NCBI GenBank assembly: GCA_024500155.1
Contig: CM044880.1
Location: forward strand, 8,370,001 to 8,434,000
DNA: 64,000 nt
Source: Chenopodium formosanum
Taxonomy: Eukaryota; Streptophyta; Magnoliopsida; Caryophyllales; Amaranthaceae
Reading direction: 5' to 3'
Under the pieces are notes generated by a model, which did no database searches, was not told the DNA's origin, and saw only the letters and a list, made by a program, of their open reading frames with translations. Positions 20,577 to 32,821 of the stretch are shown one piece after another. The translations under genes were made by a program, and so were the position numbers. How positions within the stretch are numbered: the first letter of the stretch is position 1; each line of letters opens with the position of its first letter.

Positions 20577-22615
20577 TAGAGTAACAATTTTCCTCTTAAT
20601 ATTTGATCTTTTTGTTTTTTTCATTTAAAGAGATTTTTTTTTTTAAAATGTTAAATTTTTTACCTTTGTCATTATCAGGTTCTTTGTAACAAAAAAATTT
20701 ACCCCTCATTAATTTTCAAAATGATATACTTTCTATAAAAATAAATAATAGGATTTTTTTGACTTTTATCAAAAAAAAAAAAACAAAAAAACAAAAAAAC
20801 AAAAAAAAAAACAAAAATTTATTTTTTACCACCTAAACTTTTAAAATTTTTATTTACCACCAAATAAAAAATAAAAAATTATTTTTTACTACTTGTCGTC
20901 AAACCTAACGTAATTTTTTACTTTTTTCGATTTTCGTGTCACACACATGGTTTTGGGGGTTATTTTGGCAGAAAGACTTGCGTGGACCTATCCCACAATA
21001 ACATTATTGTGGACCCGAGGTCTATACACACGCAACTAACATTATATTGAACATAGTGACCCTTATTTTTAACATAGTAACCTTATTTTTAATATAGTAA
21101 CCTTTATTTAAAACTAGTACAACGTTTAATAATATTGTAAACTTGAAATACGATGCTATAAGCATAATTTTACCATAGTGGCCTTTATTATTCATGTTGA
21201 TTAGTGTATAAAATATTTCATTAAAAAAACTAACCACTTAGGCCTATATATTACCAAAATGATTTTTATTTCAACATAGTGACCCTTTTTTTTAATTAAT
21301 AAAACAACCACAATTTCTCTAATGTTAGTGGTCCACAATAAATTAGTGTGAACCAGATCCATATAAGAATTTGTACATAACTCTAATCTAATTAAATTTC
21401 AGAATTACATTATTTTCTAAAATAAAAAAAAACCCAAATCTTGAAAAAATAAAAAACAAATCGATCAACAAAAAATTAATAACATATAGTTGGCTGTGGG
21501 GTTTTTTTTTTTTTAATTCTTTGTTATCGGTCCTTCGCCGCTTTTGTTGGGTTAATGTGACCCAAATTCCATAGTCCAACTCATTATATGTCAAGTTTCT
21601 TAAGATTTCTAAAAAATTCTAAAATAATCAAGAAATTGATGAAGAATGGTAGAAGAATCTAAAAATAGTGAATGCTCATGAAAGTTCTAGATTTATGTGA
21701 ACAATTTGAAGAGTTTGTGTGTAGAAAATTCCACACATTTCCTCCACCTCCTTACATCACCTATAAATATAAGGTATTTGGCATCATTTGGAGTATGTAT
21801 CCACCTACATACCCTCTAATACTCCGATAATCCCAATGTACCTACAAATACAGCTCTCTAAAATATATATCATGATCAGAGTTTCTACATACACACAATC
21901 TCCCTAATACACTATTCTTAATTTGTATTACTCCTTTGTGAGTTCTTATAATGAAAGTTCTCTTGTAATACTCACCATTCCAAGGGTTGGTGAGTGCACA
22001 GAGGAGGCAAATTAAAGATGTAGAGATTGATAAGATAAGTAGGAAAAAAATAAAGGCAAGATAACTAGTGAAAATGGACACACAATATTTAACGTGGGAA
22101 AAATTATCAAAAAAAAAATTGGCTAGTCGTATCAACATTAGATACTCAGCTCATCATTGTGCCAAGAAATGTAAATTTTATAAAATAGTCGCAATTGTTG
22201 GCTGTGGTTGTCGAAAAAGTCGTCCCACCCGTGATATAAATAACGGTATAGATGGTTTCTGTCGGGAGATACATAGTACTCGAATCAATACTGTCTGCGA
22301 TCGGGTGCAGCAATGTTTATTGCTGGAACTATAAGGGTTCAGAAATTACTCTATCTGCTCTATTTTCATACATCTCATGACAATATCTAAGTATGTCTGG
22401 TTTGATAAATCTAATGTAAATTCAATTGGGAATATGAATTTTACCGGCAATAGATGTGTATGTTAATTCAAGCTCTTCTTCCATGTTAAAAAAGAGATTT
22501 AAAGATTGGATGGAAATTCAAAGAGTTTAAAGAAGTTATTTATTGGACTAAGTAAATGACGATTGAGTGTAAAGGAAAAGAGGAGGGAAACCAGAAAATA
22601 TAACGTTCTAAATAC
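20577..22615. other. Repeat-rich intergenic sequence, possible LTR fragment
   Basis: 20625-20745 matches the right duplication unit at 35850-35965. Around 21048-21115 a phrase of the ACATAGTGACCCTTATTTTTA type is repeated imperfectly. 21600-21870 has an LTR-like look (CTATAAATA at 21771, then TCATGATCAGAG at about 21869, reminiscent of a degraded tRNA-iMet primer site) but I find no matching second LTR. Open frames at 21842-22334 have no domain. Confidence 0.35.
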
Positions 22616-22618
22616 TTA

Positions 22619-22848
22619 GGGTTCGTTTGGCATTGTTGCGGTTTTCAGTTTTTTGGTTTTTTGTATTTTAAAAGTGTATGATATATGTCATATAATGAAT
22701 AAAAAATTAGTCAAACTTATTAAAATCATGATAATTTTGAAAACTGACAACAGAAAAGTGAAAACACCTTTTTCTTGTTTCCTGTTTTTGGTTTTTTGTT
22801 TTTAAAAAAACTAAAAACTGAAAACAAAAAACAATGCCAAACAAGCCC
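22619..22848. mobile_element. Tourist-like MITE, TTTGGCATTG family (copy 2)
   Basis: TTA at 22616-22618 and 22849-22851 flanks GGGTTCGTTTGGCATTG and its reverse complement-like end CAATGCCAAACAAGCCC. This is the best preserved copy, 230 bp, and defines the family ends. Confidence 0.85.
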
Positions 22849-22959
22849 TTAGTTAGTATATTTATAACCGAAAAATCCAATTACCAATGTGTATCTATAA
22901 CAAAAAAAAAAATGAAAAATAAAAAAGAAAAATAATAAAAAATTATGAAACTCATCTTG

Positions 22960-23300
22960 CATATTTTCTCTATTTTTGGGTGTTGTTGTATTCACTTCCA
23001 CCATAACCGGCTCGATTCTTTCGGTGGAGTGGCCGGTAATCCTATTAGAAGTAGAATTTTATCTGCATCCCAATAAAGCTCGATGTTGGAACCCGCTTGT
23101 AGCTGTACTGTGGGTAATCTTTGACAAACTTCCTCCACCCCTCGTAAAAGTATCGGTAAAAATGGCATTCTTCCGCTTGATATTGTACTCGATTATTCTT
23201 TACCACCATCTTCGTCTCTATTACGTGCTAGTATTTTCACAGGATTATTGTGGGTCAAACGTTCCGCTCGCTTGACGTAGTTCTTCTGACACATAACTAG
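22960..23300. other. Unrecognised higher-GC segment with fragmentary open frames
   Basis: Base composition is less AT-rich than the flanks, and both strands hold open stretches of 60-99 codons, the longest on the plus strand at 22976-23275. On the minus strand one stretch reads AGSNIELYWDADKILLL among other in-frame segments broken by stops. I do not recognise a family. It could be a gene fragment carried in by a transposon. Confidence 0.3.
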
Positions 23301-23337
23301 CATGCTCGGGATGATGAATAAAGGGCTATTAAATATA

Positions 23338-23484
23338 TATCCAAAAAATATATATCCCAAAATCAAAGTTACTATGTCAATTATAAAAGATACTATATTA
23401 TAAAAAAAAGTTACTATTCCAAAAAAATATATATCCCAAAATCAAAGTTATTATGTCAATTATAAAAGACACTATATCATAATA
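23338..23484. repeat. Two-copy tandem repeat, about 85 bp
   Basis: A unit with ATATATATCCCAAAATCAAAG, then TATGTCAATTATAAAAGA and ACTATAT, occurs at about 23345 and again at about 23429. It ends immediately beside the CACTA element. Confidence 0.7.
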
Positions 23485-23485
23485 A

Positions 23486-25229
23486 CACTACGTGAAAAAA
23501 CGAATTTGGCACCGGTTCAAACCCGACCTAAGGCACCGGTTTGAACCGGTGCCTATGTGAGGGGTGCCAAAAAGGGGTTTAAAAAGGCACCGGTTCAAAC
23601 CGGTGCCAAAACTTGAAATTGGCACCGGTTAACCGGTGCCAAAAAGTACAAAAAAAATTTATTTAACAGTTTTTGGCACCGGTTAACCGGTGCCAAAAGT
23701 GCCAACATATTAATTTTTTTTTTTTTTTTTACTTTAAAATTAAATCTGTATTAATATTAATATAATCAAATCTATTCATTATAATATTAATATATATATA
23801 ATAAAAAAAAAATTACAGTACAATCAAATCTTAATAATAACCAAAAGTGCCAAAATATTAATATAATCAAATCTGTTCAAAATAAATTACAACAGCTAAA
23901 TCAAAATAAAAAAAATTACAACATATAAAAAAAAATTACAATATAAATAAAAAAAAAAAAAAAAAAGAAAATCAGTTGGTTCTTCGATTTAAGATCAATA
24001 TACTTGCATGTTGATTCTTCAATTTAATTCTTCAATTTAAGAACTAAATCCATATACCTGCACCAATTAAAACAACCAAAATGAATCGATTAACATGAAT
24101 TAATTCAAAAACCCAGTAAATCGAAAAAAAAAGAAAATCGAAAAAAAGAAAAGAATAACCCAGAAAATGAAAATGAAAATCAGTTCAAAAAAGAAAATGA
24201 AAATGAAAATTAGTTCAAAAAAGAAAATGAATCGGAAAAAATAAAAAAATAAAAACCCAGAAAATCGAAAACAAAAAAAAAATCAGTTCAAAAATCCAAA
24301 AAAAAACCCAGAAAAAAGGGAAAAAAAAGCAATTAAAATCAGTTCAAAAACCCAGAACATCAATTACAACCCAGAAAATAAAACCCAAAATCAATTAAAA
24401 CCCAGAACATCAATTCAAAGCCAGAAAATAAAATAAAAAATCGACAAAAAAACCCAGAAAATGAAAATGAAAATCATTTCAAAAAAGAAAATGAAAATGA
24501 AAATTAGTTCAAAAAAGAAAATGAATCGGAAAAAATAATAAAAATTAAAACCCAGAAAATCGAAAACAAAAAAAAATCAGTTCAACAATCCAAAAAAAAC
24601 CCTGAAAAACGGAAAAAAAAAAAAGAAAAAAAAAACAAAATCAGTTCAAAAACCCAGAAAATGCATGTTGTTGTTGTTGCGGCGTTGTTGTTGTTGCGGC
24701 GTTGTTGTTGCATGTTGTTGTTGTTGCGGCGTTGTTGTTGTTGCGGCGTTGTTGTTGCATGTTGTTGTTGTTGCGGTGGTGTTGTTGTTGATGTTGAGGT
24801 GGTGTTCGAAGAGAAAGAGAGGAGATTAAGGGAGAGCAGAGGAGAGATAGAGGGGGTGTTGTTGCGGTGGTGTTCGAAGAGAAAGAGAAGAGTTTAAGGG
24901 AGAGCAGAGGAGAGATAGAGAAGGGAGAGCAGAGGAGAGAGAAGGGAGTAAAGAGGCGGTGAGAGGAGAGATAAGGAGATCAGTGTTAATTAGGGTTATA
25001 AAATGAAAGGAGGAGGCGGCCGATTTTTTTTTTTTAAATAATTTAAGGTCCGGTTCAAAAAGGCACCGGTTCAAACCGGTGGCCTTTATTATTTTGGCAC
25101 CGGTTTGAAGTGAACCGGTGCCTTTTACTCTAGTTTAGCTTCCCACTAATTTTATAGGCCATTTTTGGCACCTGTTTGGACTGAACCGGTGCCAATTAGG
25201 GGGTGCCTTTTTGATATTTTCTACTAGTG
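23486..25229. mobile_element. Non-autonomous CACTA (En/Spm-like) transposon
   Basis: The left end is CACTACGTGAAAAAACG and the right end is ...TTTTCTACTAGTG, i.e. CACTAGTAGAAAA inverted. A 3-bp duplication TAA flanks it at 23483-23485 and 25230-25232. Both subterminal regions carry many copies of a palindromic motif, GGCACCGGTTCAAACCGG and the shorter GGCACCGGTTAACCGGTGCC, the kind of array bound by CACTA transposases. The interior is A-rich (24100-24650) and then holds a GTTGTTGCGGC repeat and purine-rich sequence. No transposase is encoded, so it would depend on an autonomous partner. The precise ends and duplication suggest a fairly recent insertion. Confidence 0.93.
24661..24800 (+). repeat. 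GTTGTTGTTGCGGC simple-repeat block inside the CACTA element
   Basis: GTTGTTGTTGCGGCGTT and GCATGTTGTTGTTGTTGC units alternate. They create a low-complexity Val/Leu/Cys open frame (24661-24897) that I do not regard as a gene. Confidence 0.85.
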
Positions 25230-25232
25230 TAA

Positions 25233-25595
25233 TCAGTATTCAATAAATGATTTAAGCATTTTATTTCTTGATTTTTTATCTGTTGAACACTAGAAACCTT
25301 GACACAAGGGAACGTGAACAAGAAAGCTTTACAACAAATTAAAAGTAGCCTTTGGTGTAGTAGAGCGAGCTACCAATTATATTTCATTGAAGCTGACAGC
25401 TATATAGAGCAGAAACTAAATCACCTAACTATATACATTGAACCTTAAATAATATAACAACCTTTCTTCTACACTAATGTAGTAATAGACATAGTGACCT
25501 TTATTTAAGCATGTTGTTAGCCTCCTCCCAAAGTCTCTATACTTCCATTTCACAGGCCTTCAACTGGACGAAAACCATAAAAACCCCATTTTTTG
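25233..25595. other. Spacer between CACTA and Copia elements
   Basis: No gene recognised. A phrase ACATAGTGACCTTTATTTAAGC near 25493 echoes the repeat at about 21050. Confidence 0.4.
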
Positions 25596-25600
25596 TTAAT

Positions 25601-25695
25601 TGTTATGAAATATTTGTGGATATCCATTATCCTCCTTTGTATCATTCCGGAATAATCTAAATCTAGGGTTTATATTCTTATCTAATCAAACAACA
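25601..25695 (+). repeat. 5' LTR of the Copia element, internally deleted
   Basis: 95 bp, ending CAACA. It matches the first about 90 bp and last 5 bp of the 188-bp 3' LTR; about 93 bp are missing from the middle. Confidence 0.75.
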
Positions 25696-28600
25696 CGTTA
25701 TTAGCCCCAAACTCTAATCAATATGTAAATTTTATACTCATTATTATCTTGTTGTGTCGCATCTTGAGAAGAAATTAGAAGGAGATTAATCTTGATCATC
25801 ACACGTTTCAAGAATGTCATATCATTCCCAATTCTCATTAATTAATTTGGGACTAGTACAAGGAGTCTCACGGTATTAATAATTTGGTTACAAAGAACTA
25901 CTCATATTATTTTTTGATTACATTGGTTTGTTTATCTTGAATCATCTTTATCATCTATCCATAATATTATAGATTAGCCTTAATTAAGGGCTATACTTTA
26001 TTACTTTATTTTCTTTTCTTTCATGAGTTACAGGCTAACAGATGTCGTTGACAGCATGAAGTTGACGATAAGGCTGGTTTTTATAGTGGGAAAGGTTTTG
26101 ATATCTGGAAAGTTCATTCTCAACTATCCTGTTATTGTTAATTTTGAACCTTTACATAATATGTTTATATTGTTTCTCAAATTTTCGTATTTTTATTATT
26201 CTTGGAGTTCAATGAGCAATTTGGGAATAGTTGGATTTGATGCAGAATAACTAATTAGTAGTTTTGTTTTGACTATGAGTTTTGTTTAGTTTGAATCTAA
26301 AAGGGTATTTAGAATTATTATTGGGGTTAATTCTATGAACGTATGGTTTTTATGAACTTGTAGTACATATATTTGCTAGATTTTGGTATTACTTTTCATA
26401 TCCGTAAATGAGTTTGGTTATTTCTCCATGCTTGATAGCAAATATGAATGGTTTGATTTAGCAATTATTTACCCATATTATTTGTTTGTGAAATCCTATG
26501 TTTAATGCCTTGAATGTTTGTAAATTGTACAAAGTAAGCCTAAGGCAAATGTGAAACTATTTATAATTTATGTATTGAATTATGTTTTTATATTTCAAGT
26601 ATGATATAAACCATGTGGTTTTCCACTAACGTGAACGTGTTAATGTTGGTTGTTTATGTGCTTGTTTCTATTTTCTAATTAAGCTTTATCGGGCAATATA
26701 TTGATATAATTGATCCGACAGTATAGTTGATTCAATCAATTCAGGTATGTTTTTATTAAAGCGTGAAGTAGTAGGTTCTCATATTGTTTTTACCTTCTCA
26801 TTTAGTTATATTATTATGTACCTATTATTATTATCCTTATAAGTTGATAAAATTATGAAGCATACTATATACATTATATTGATTGATGTGTGATTAAATT
26901 CAATTATAGTATTATGTACCTACTTAAAGTTAGATTATTGGAATGAATGTAAGTTGAATATGATGTGCGGACCTGAAGTTCCTTATATTTATAAAGAGTA
27001 TTCACACACATAGACTTAAAGTTCATAGCTTGAACATATAAAGGGCTCAAAACCCTTAAGGATAATAAAAAGATATGTGCATGATTTACAAAGCTAAAGC
27101 ATGTTGCTTAGATATCCACTACATACTAACGTGATTCTATAAACACAACGTCATGAAATAATATTATACAAAAGATATTGAATAGTATTCAAGTTATTGA
27201 ACTTTGGGTGAGAATTTGAATGATTAAAAAGGTAACAAGCATGTTTGCATGAAATTATTCTTGATTATAAAGTTCATAAGTATTTGAGCAAAGAATAGTG
27301 TTGTGAGTTCAAGAAATTCATTAAACATGCTATTTTGAGCAAATTACTTGAAGAATGTATTATGTCCATAGTTTACAGAATTTTCAACACAAAGATTAAT
27401 ATGATTGGGCAAGAGGAACAAGTAAGAGTTTTATGAGAATATTTTTCTTTGCTTGATACATGACATTACCAAAATAATTTATGGTTTAAGTGTAAAGGAT
27501 TTCAAAGTTGTTGGATAACTTAATTTATTTCATATCCCCACATGCAAGGATTAGGGGGAGATATTATTCATTTCGTTATTATATGTAATCCTTGCACATG
27601 AATTGTATGATATATTGATGGTCTGTAGTGCATACATAACATTAATATCAATGTCAATAATTTATTTAATAAAAGCGACCATATAATATTACATATTTAC
27701 AAATGACACCATCCTGAAGATGGATGTAAATAAATGAATGTCATTGATCTTTATAGTTGTAAATGCTCCAATTAAATTTATTGTCCCAAAAGGACAACAT
27801 CGGTTACTAATGAAACCTAAAGCACGGATGAAGCATTGTAGTCCAATAGATTATAAATAAATAAATAAATAAATAAGAAGAACCTTCGGAAAAAGGAATG
27901 GAGCAAATATTGACAATGACAAATTTGAGGAAATGATAAATCCCATTACATTTCTAGAGTAAAATCATTTTTAGTAAAATCAATATGTCTCATGATTATA
28001 CAAAAGACTCCAAAAGAGTATGAAATATCCAACAAGATTAATTAACATATATCAAGATTATAGTCAAAACTCCAGCAGAGTATATATAAGTAATTATTGG
28101 ATAAAATATTAGTTGATTGTCTTTCCAATTGTATAAAGAAACACATTTTGGTGTTCTAATATCACAATACATTCATGGTCATGCATGAATTAAGTTTAAT
28201 AAAGTGATCACTAGTGTTGGAAAACTAACCAGAGTTCAAATCTATAGAAGTGATTGGATGTGATAATTAAATTAGGTCTCCCGGGTTTAATAATTACCCG
28301 TTATGGAAACCTGAAGTTTCATTTGATAATGTGTTAACGCTCTCTTAATGTTAAATATATGAAATGAATTGAATGGCAAGACATAACATTGAAATTGAGC
28401 TATATTTGGATTGTAATTCACAATAATTTGTATATATGAAAAATTTCAAGGGTTAATAAGTTTTGATTTTTTATATAAAAGAGTAATGGGTGACCAGAAG
28501 TTCACCAAAATAACTTATATATTATTGTCAACTATCAAGTGACTAGAAGCTCACCAAATACACTATTTAAGTCTTTACAGATCTAGAAGATCACCAACTA

Positions 28601-30776
28601 GTAAAATTACAAGCAAGTGATTTATGCTTGTATAACAATTCTTTTGATTGGGGCTATAATATGTCAGCACATAAGAAAAAAGGAAAATAAGGAAAGTCAT
28701 CAACTGTACATTATATGTCTCTCATTGATATTGAATTATTGATCTCCTAAAGGGAACAAATTATGAAAGAGTTAATAATAAATACATATGCGTTATAAAG
28801 AAATAATTTAAAATTGCTCTCTAGAAGAGATTAAAGCTTGTTTTAATATAATTATTCCGAGAGATAAATTTTGTTGATTATGATCCTCCTATGAAATGAA
28901 TTTTATTGGAAATTTGTATACTAAGTTGGTGAAGAACTGTGATGCCCCTATATATGAGATATTTTACCAACTTAGGGGGAGAATTGGAGTAAGTTGGAAA
29001 AAAGTAAAAAAGTAAAAAAAAAAAAAAAAAAACAAAAAAACTGATGATTCCTATATAAATAATGGTAATTTGAAATGTTTTCTAGCAAACTTTTATCCAT
29101 ATGCTATCAAGATATGTTGCACAATGAGATAAAGCTTGCCAATTGTATATACTTGAAACACTACACCTGAAGTGTAGATTGTATAATCAGATTCAAAATA
29201 AAGATGTGGTATATGGCAAGATAGTGCAGTTGACACTTTTAATATATAGTGTAATAGTATATTAATACCAGGTGTATGAAATACCTTTGAAGTTGTGTAG
29301 ATATCTGAATTGTTACAATAGATGGCCTTTGATGTAAGAAAAATTATGTTGGTACCAATGAAAAATGTATTTAGATATCTTTGTCAAAATAGCATGCAAA
29401 TTAAAATTGTAACTTTATATAATGATACCGGTATATGATGGAACCGATAAATAATGCATATGCATGATATAATGGACTAGTGAATAAGGGTTCTGGAATA
29501 TATGTCCATTTTAATGTCGACATAATGATAATAATCATAAGTTTATCATGGACCAGAAGTCTAATGAAATATGGATTTTTAAATCCACACTGTACAGTGT
29601 CTTGCAGAGTCTTATGTATGTTCATATACATGTGTGAGTCATAGGTTAATGAATTATTCTTTGCGTATATTGAAATTTGTTAGATGCATTACTCATTGTA
29701 TATTTTATTTTTTATGTCTCATATTGATGCATTAGTTATATACATTAATTTGTGGTATATGTGAATATTTGTTCAAAATATATATAGTATGGCGTATTTG
29801 TAACTTTGAAGGAAATTACAAAAAAATATTTATATTCCAATGGGCTTATAGTTGTGATGAAATTATTGAAAACACCGATTTAATAATACAACGTATTTAA
29901 ATAACTAGTCCTACAAAATTTTTTTAATATTACAATTATCAAACTCTTGAAAATTTTATGTGACTACATCATTGACATCTCAACCTGAAATTTGAGTATA
30001 TAAGAGTTAGTGAGATTTACTATTTGTATTCGTAGAAAATTATCGTGTAGTTAATTATGAACCTTCTAAAGAAACGGGATACTTATGTGTGAGACTGTTT
30101 CTTATAGTCCAGAAGAACCATGATTAATGTATATAATTGCATATGTTATATAATAATTCATATGAAATTGAAGAACGGCATTAATAATGTCAAGTTTTGT
30201 CATCAAATGATCATTAAGGAATGTTTGATCAAATAATAATTATCAATTTCTATTATTAACGACTTCCAGAAAAAGTCATAACCGCATAAGTTTAATTTTT
30301 AAATCAACTAGCATAAGTTTAATTTTTAAATCAACTATTAAACAGAGACTTGAAATAATGATATTAGAGATAAACACATGTATGGTGAAATGAAAGACAC
30401 TTCACATGTTCACGTGAATACTTGAAGAATTGAAGATGCAACTTCAGCTTAGGAGAGTCGAAGATCAAGGAATGATACTTTACTTACTACATATGAGAAG
30501 ATATCCAAACATATTGGATTCATCGTTGCGGCACTAGAAGATCTCAAGTTATGTATTCATCGGGGGGAGAAAATACGCGCTGCACTCTTTTTCCCTTGAC
30601 CATGGTTTTGTCCCAAATTGGGTTTTCCTGGTAAGGTTTTTAATGAGGCAGCATCTCGAGCGTATTACGAAGAATGATGTACTCTTTTTCCTTCACTATG
30701 TTTTTATCCCACAGGGTTTTTCGTAGAAAGGTTTTAATGAGGCACAGTCTTCGATAATGGACATCCAAAGGGGAGT

Positions 30777-30964
30777 GTTATGAAATATTTGTGGATATCC
30801 ATTATCCTCCTTTGTATCATTCCGGAACAATCTAGATTTAGGGTTTATATTCTTATCCAATCAAACCCTAATATATTGTATGTATATATACACCTTATCA
30901 TATGGAATATTATATATAGATTTATTCTCTTTCAATCTCTCATCTTTCCCCTTATTTCACAACA
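30777..30964 (+). repeat. 3' LTR of the Copia element
   Basis: 188 bp from TGTTATG to CACAACA, immediately after the purine-rich tract and followed by the TTAAT duplication. Confidence 0.85.
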
Positions 30965-31174
30965 TTAATATTATTTTTTTAATTATCTTTTCCACACCAA
31001 AATTCACTATTAACACTGCATAATTAATAAATCAGAAAAATTAATAAATTTAAAAAATAACACAAATCAAAATTCTACTCACAATACAATTAATTTTATT
31101 TAAGAATTTGTAAGTAAAAACATGGTGCAACAAAACCGTGTAAGATCTAAATTACAAGCTAATTTGTCATCGCT

Positions 31175-31410
31175 GTGGTTCGTTTGGCATCGCTGTGGTT
31201 TTCTGTTTTTTGGTTTTTTGTTATTTAAAAGTATATTATATATGTCACAGAATCAAAAAAAAAAATTAGACTTATTAAAATCATGATAATTTTGAAAACT
31301 GACAACAGAAAAGTGGAAACACCTTTTTCTTGTTTCCAGTTTTTGGTTTTTGGTTTTTAGTTTTCAAAAAACCAGGAAACTGAAAACAAAAAATGATGCC
31401 AAACAAGCCC
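31175..31410. mobile_element. Tourist-like MITE, TTTGGCATTG family (copy 3)
   Basis: Left part GGTTCGTTTGGCATCGCTG, right part GATGCCAAACAAGCCCC, interior as in 22619-22848. The left end is disturbed by a short duplication of CATCGCTGTGGTT. The right duplication unit lacks it: around 36110-36130 sequence runs from ATTACAAGCTT straight on. Confidence 0.7.
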
Positions 31411-31424
31411 CATTAGCTGAATTG

Positions 31425-31458
<34 letters not shown>

Positions 31459-31596
31459 TATAATAAAATTATAAAATTTAAGGCGGCATGGATTAGGGAT
31501 GGAAATATGGAAAGTATATTATAGATATATTTTTATTAATCAAAACATCAGCTTTAATTTCCTATTAGCTTTAAGTATTTTATATGTCGTGTATAA

Positions 31597-31608
31597 TCTA
31601 TATATATC
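31597..31608 (+). promoter_or_regulatory. TATA-like box of FCP1-like copy C
   Basis: AATCTATATATATC region about 80 to 90 bp upstream of the ATG at 31688; copy D has AATCTATATATG at 36259-36270 in the matching block, though further from its ATG because of an insertion. Confidence 0.5.
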
Positions 31609-31687
31609 TTGGACCAAAACCTAAAAATTTGTTTCTTTAGTCTCTCCTAAAGCAATTCTAATGATTTCATCTATCCAAAAAATTACA

Positions 31688-32428
31688 ATGAATTCATCAC
31701 TAACAAAAAGTGAGATTAATCGTATTCGAGACAATAATCTCCAATACTTGTTAAACTCAAAGAAACTCCACTTAATCCTTGACTTAGACCACACTCTAGT
31801 CCACTCTAGAAAGTTGCACAAACTCGCGTCTACGGAGAAGACAACTATTGACTCGAACAAGAACACGAAATCGATTGAGGATAATGTTTATAAGACTTGC
31901 GGTGGTGATTATATGGTGAAGTTAAGGCCGGGTGTACGTGAATTTATTAAGTTGGTTAGTTCGATGTTCGAGTTGTCGATATACACCATGGGAAGTCGGT
32001 ATTACGCACGACAAGTGCACGAGTTGCTCGTGTCTAAGGCCGGGTTTCCGAGTAATTGTTCGATTATTGCGAGGGAGGATTGTGTAAAGGAGAAGCGAAA
32101 GGGGTTTGATAATGTTGTGTTATCACATGAAAGAGTTGTTGTAATTGTTGATGATACGGTGACAATTTGGGAGGAATGTTGTAAGAGAAATCTTTTGCAA
32201 ATTGGCGGGTATAAATACTTTCCAATTAAGAAAGGGTTTATTGATCAAGAAAAGGATACGGAACTTGTTAGGGTTGTTCGAGTTTTGATGTTGGTTCATA
32301 CTTTGTTTTATGATGATAGTTTTGTGATCAACCATGCTTGGCCCCGGGAGTATGGTTCAAGGGACGTGAGGGACGCGCTCGAGGCGGTTTTGATTACATC
32401 GCGTTCAGGTTTCGGGTTGCGAGGATAA
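31688..32428 (+). CDS. FCP1-like CTD phosphatase-type HAD protein (copy C), C-terminus frameshifted
   Basis: A single-exon frame of 246 residues starting at the ATG that aligns with copy D (MNSS...); an upstream in-frame ATG at 31661 gives nine more residues but is not shared. DLDHT, KLRPGVREF, SIYTMGSRYYA and VDDTVTIW are all present, so the catalytic core is intact. The protein is over 80% alike to copy D by eye. Near the end, 7 extra bases relative to D (about 32399-32405) shift the frame and give an early stop (GFGLRG); the D-like tail, including SMACVDSVQLASVVH, survives in another frame to 32523. The missing tail carries the basic KKRSR cluster in D. Likely function is as in copy A if expressed; it may be a recent pseudogene. 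Confidence 0.78.
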   Translation: MNSSLTKSEINRIRDNNLQYLLNSKKLHLILDLDHTLVHSRKLHKLASTEKTTIDSNKNTKSIEDNVYKTCGGDYMVKLRPGVREFIKLVSSMFELSIYTMGSRYYARQVHELLVSKAGFPSNCSIIAREDCVKEKRKGFDNVVLSHERVVVIVDDTVTIWEECCKRNLLQIGGYKYFPIKKGFIDQEKDTELVRVVRVLMLVHTLFYDDSFVINHAWPREYGSRDVRDALEAVLITSRSGFGLRG

Positions 32429-32821
32429 ATGGGGTGATCAAGTGTGTGGCAAAAAGACAAATGGTTTTTGATAATAGTATGGCTTGTGTTGATTCTGTTC
32501 AATTAGCAAGTGTAGTACATTAAGTGTGGGGTAATTTAGGGTTAATGTGTTAGTTAATGTTTTAAGTTTTGTGGATTGTTAAAATGTGTTGTTCTAATTG
32601 TTGTGTTAAAGCCCTAGGAATTGGGAAGACCCTTCGATGATCATTTATTGTTGTGTTGGTTAATGTTTTAAGTTTTGTGGATTGTTAAATTGGGTTGTTC
32701 TAATTAATCCGATTTCTAGGGTTTTTGTATTTGCGTGTTCATTAATTCAATGAGTATCTTAGAAAAATTGTTCTACGATTAATTTGCGCCCATATTGATT
32801 AGGGCTATTATGTTAATATAA
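32429..32821 (+). other. Downstream region shared with copy D
   Basis: 32429-32523 is the out-of-frame remnant of the copy D tail. 32524-32821 matches 37269-37515 with scattered changes, and is interrupted at 32822 by the Mutator-like element. It contains a partial internal repeat of GTTAATGTTTTAAGTTTTG (32553 and 32661). Confidence 0.7.

Larger units (their letters stand above)
25601..30964 (+). mobile_element. Decayed Ty1/Copia-type LTR retrotransposon
   Basis: Direct LTRs beginning TGTTATGAAATATTTG lie at both ends, and TTAAT at 25596-25600 and 30965-30969 is the 5-bp duplication. The purine-rich GGACATCCAAAGGGGAG just before the 3' LTR is the polypurine tract. The conserved non-coding phrase before it, with CTTTTTCCCTTGACCATGGT and its repeat CTTTTTCCTTCACTATG, is typical of plant Copia elements. 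An internal GGATTAGGGGGAGAT phrase also fits. The 4.9-kb body has no frame above about 80 codons, so gag-pol is destroyed by point changes and deletions. No solid primer-binding site was found after the 5' LTR (CGTTATTAGCCCC). Confidence 0.88.

Noticed and set aside
24661..24897. 78-codon frame rich in Val, Leu and Cys
   Set aside because: It is produced by GTTGTTGCGGC repeats within the CACTA element and has no domain.
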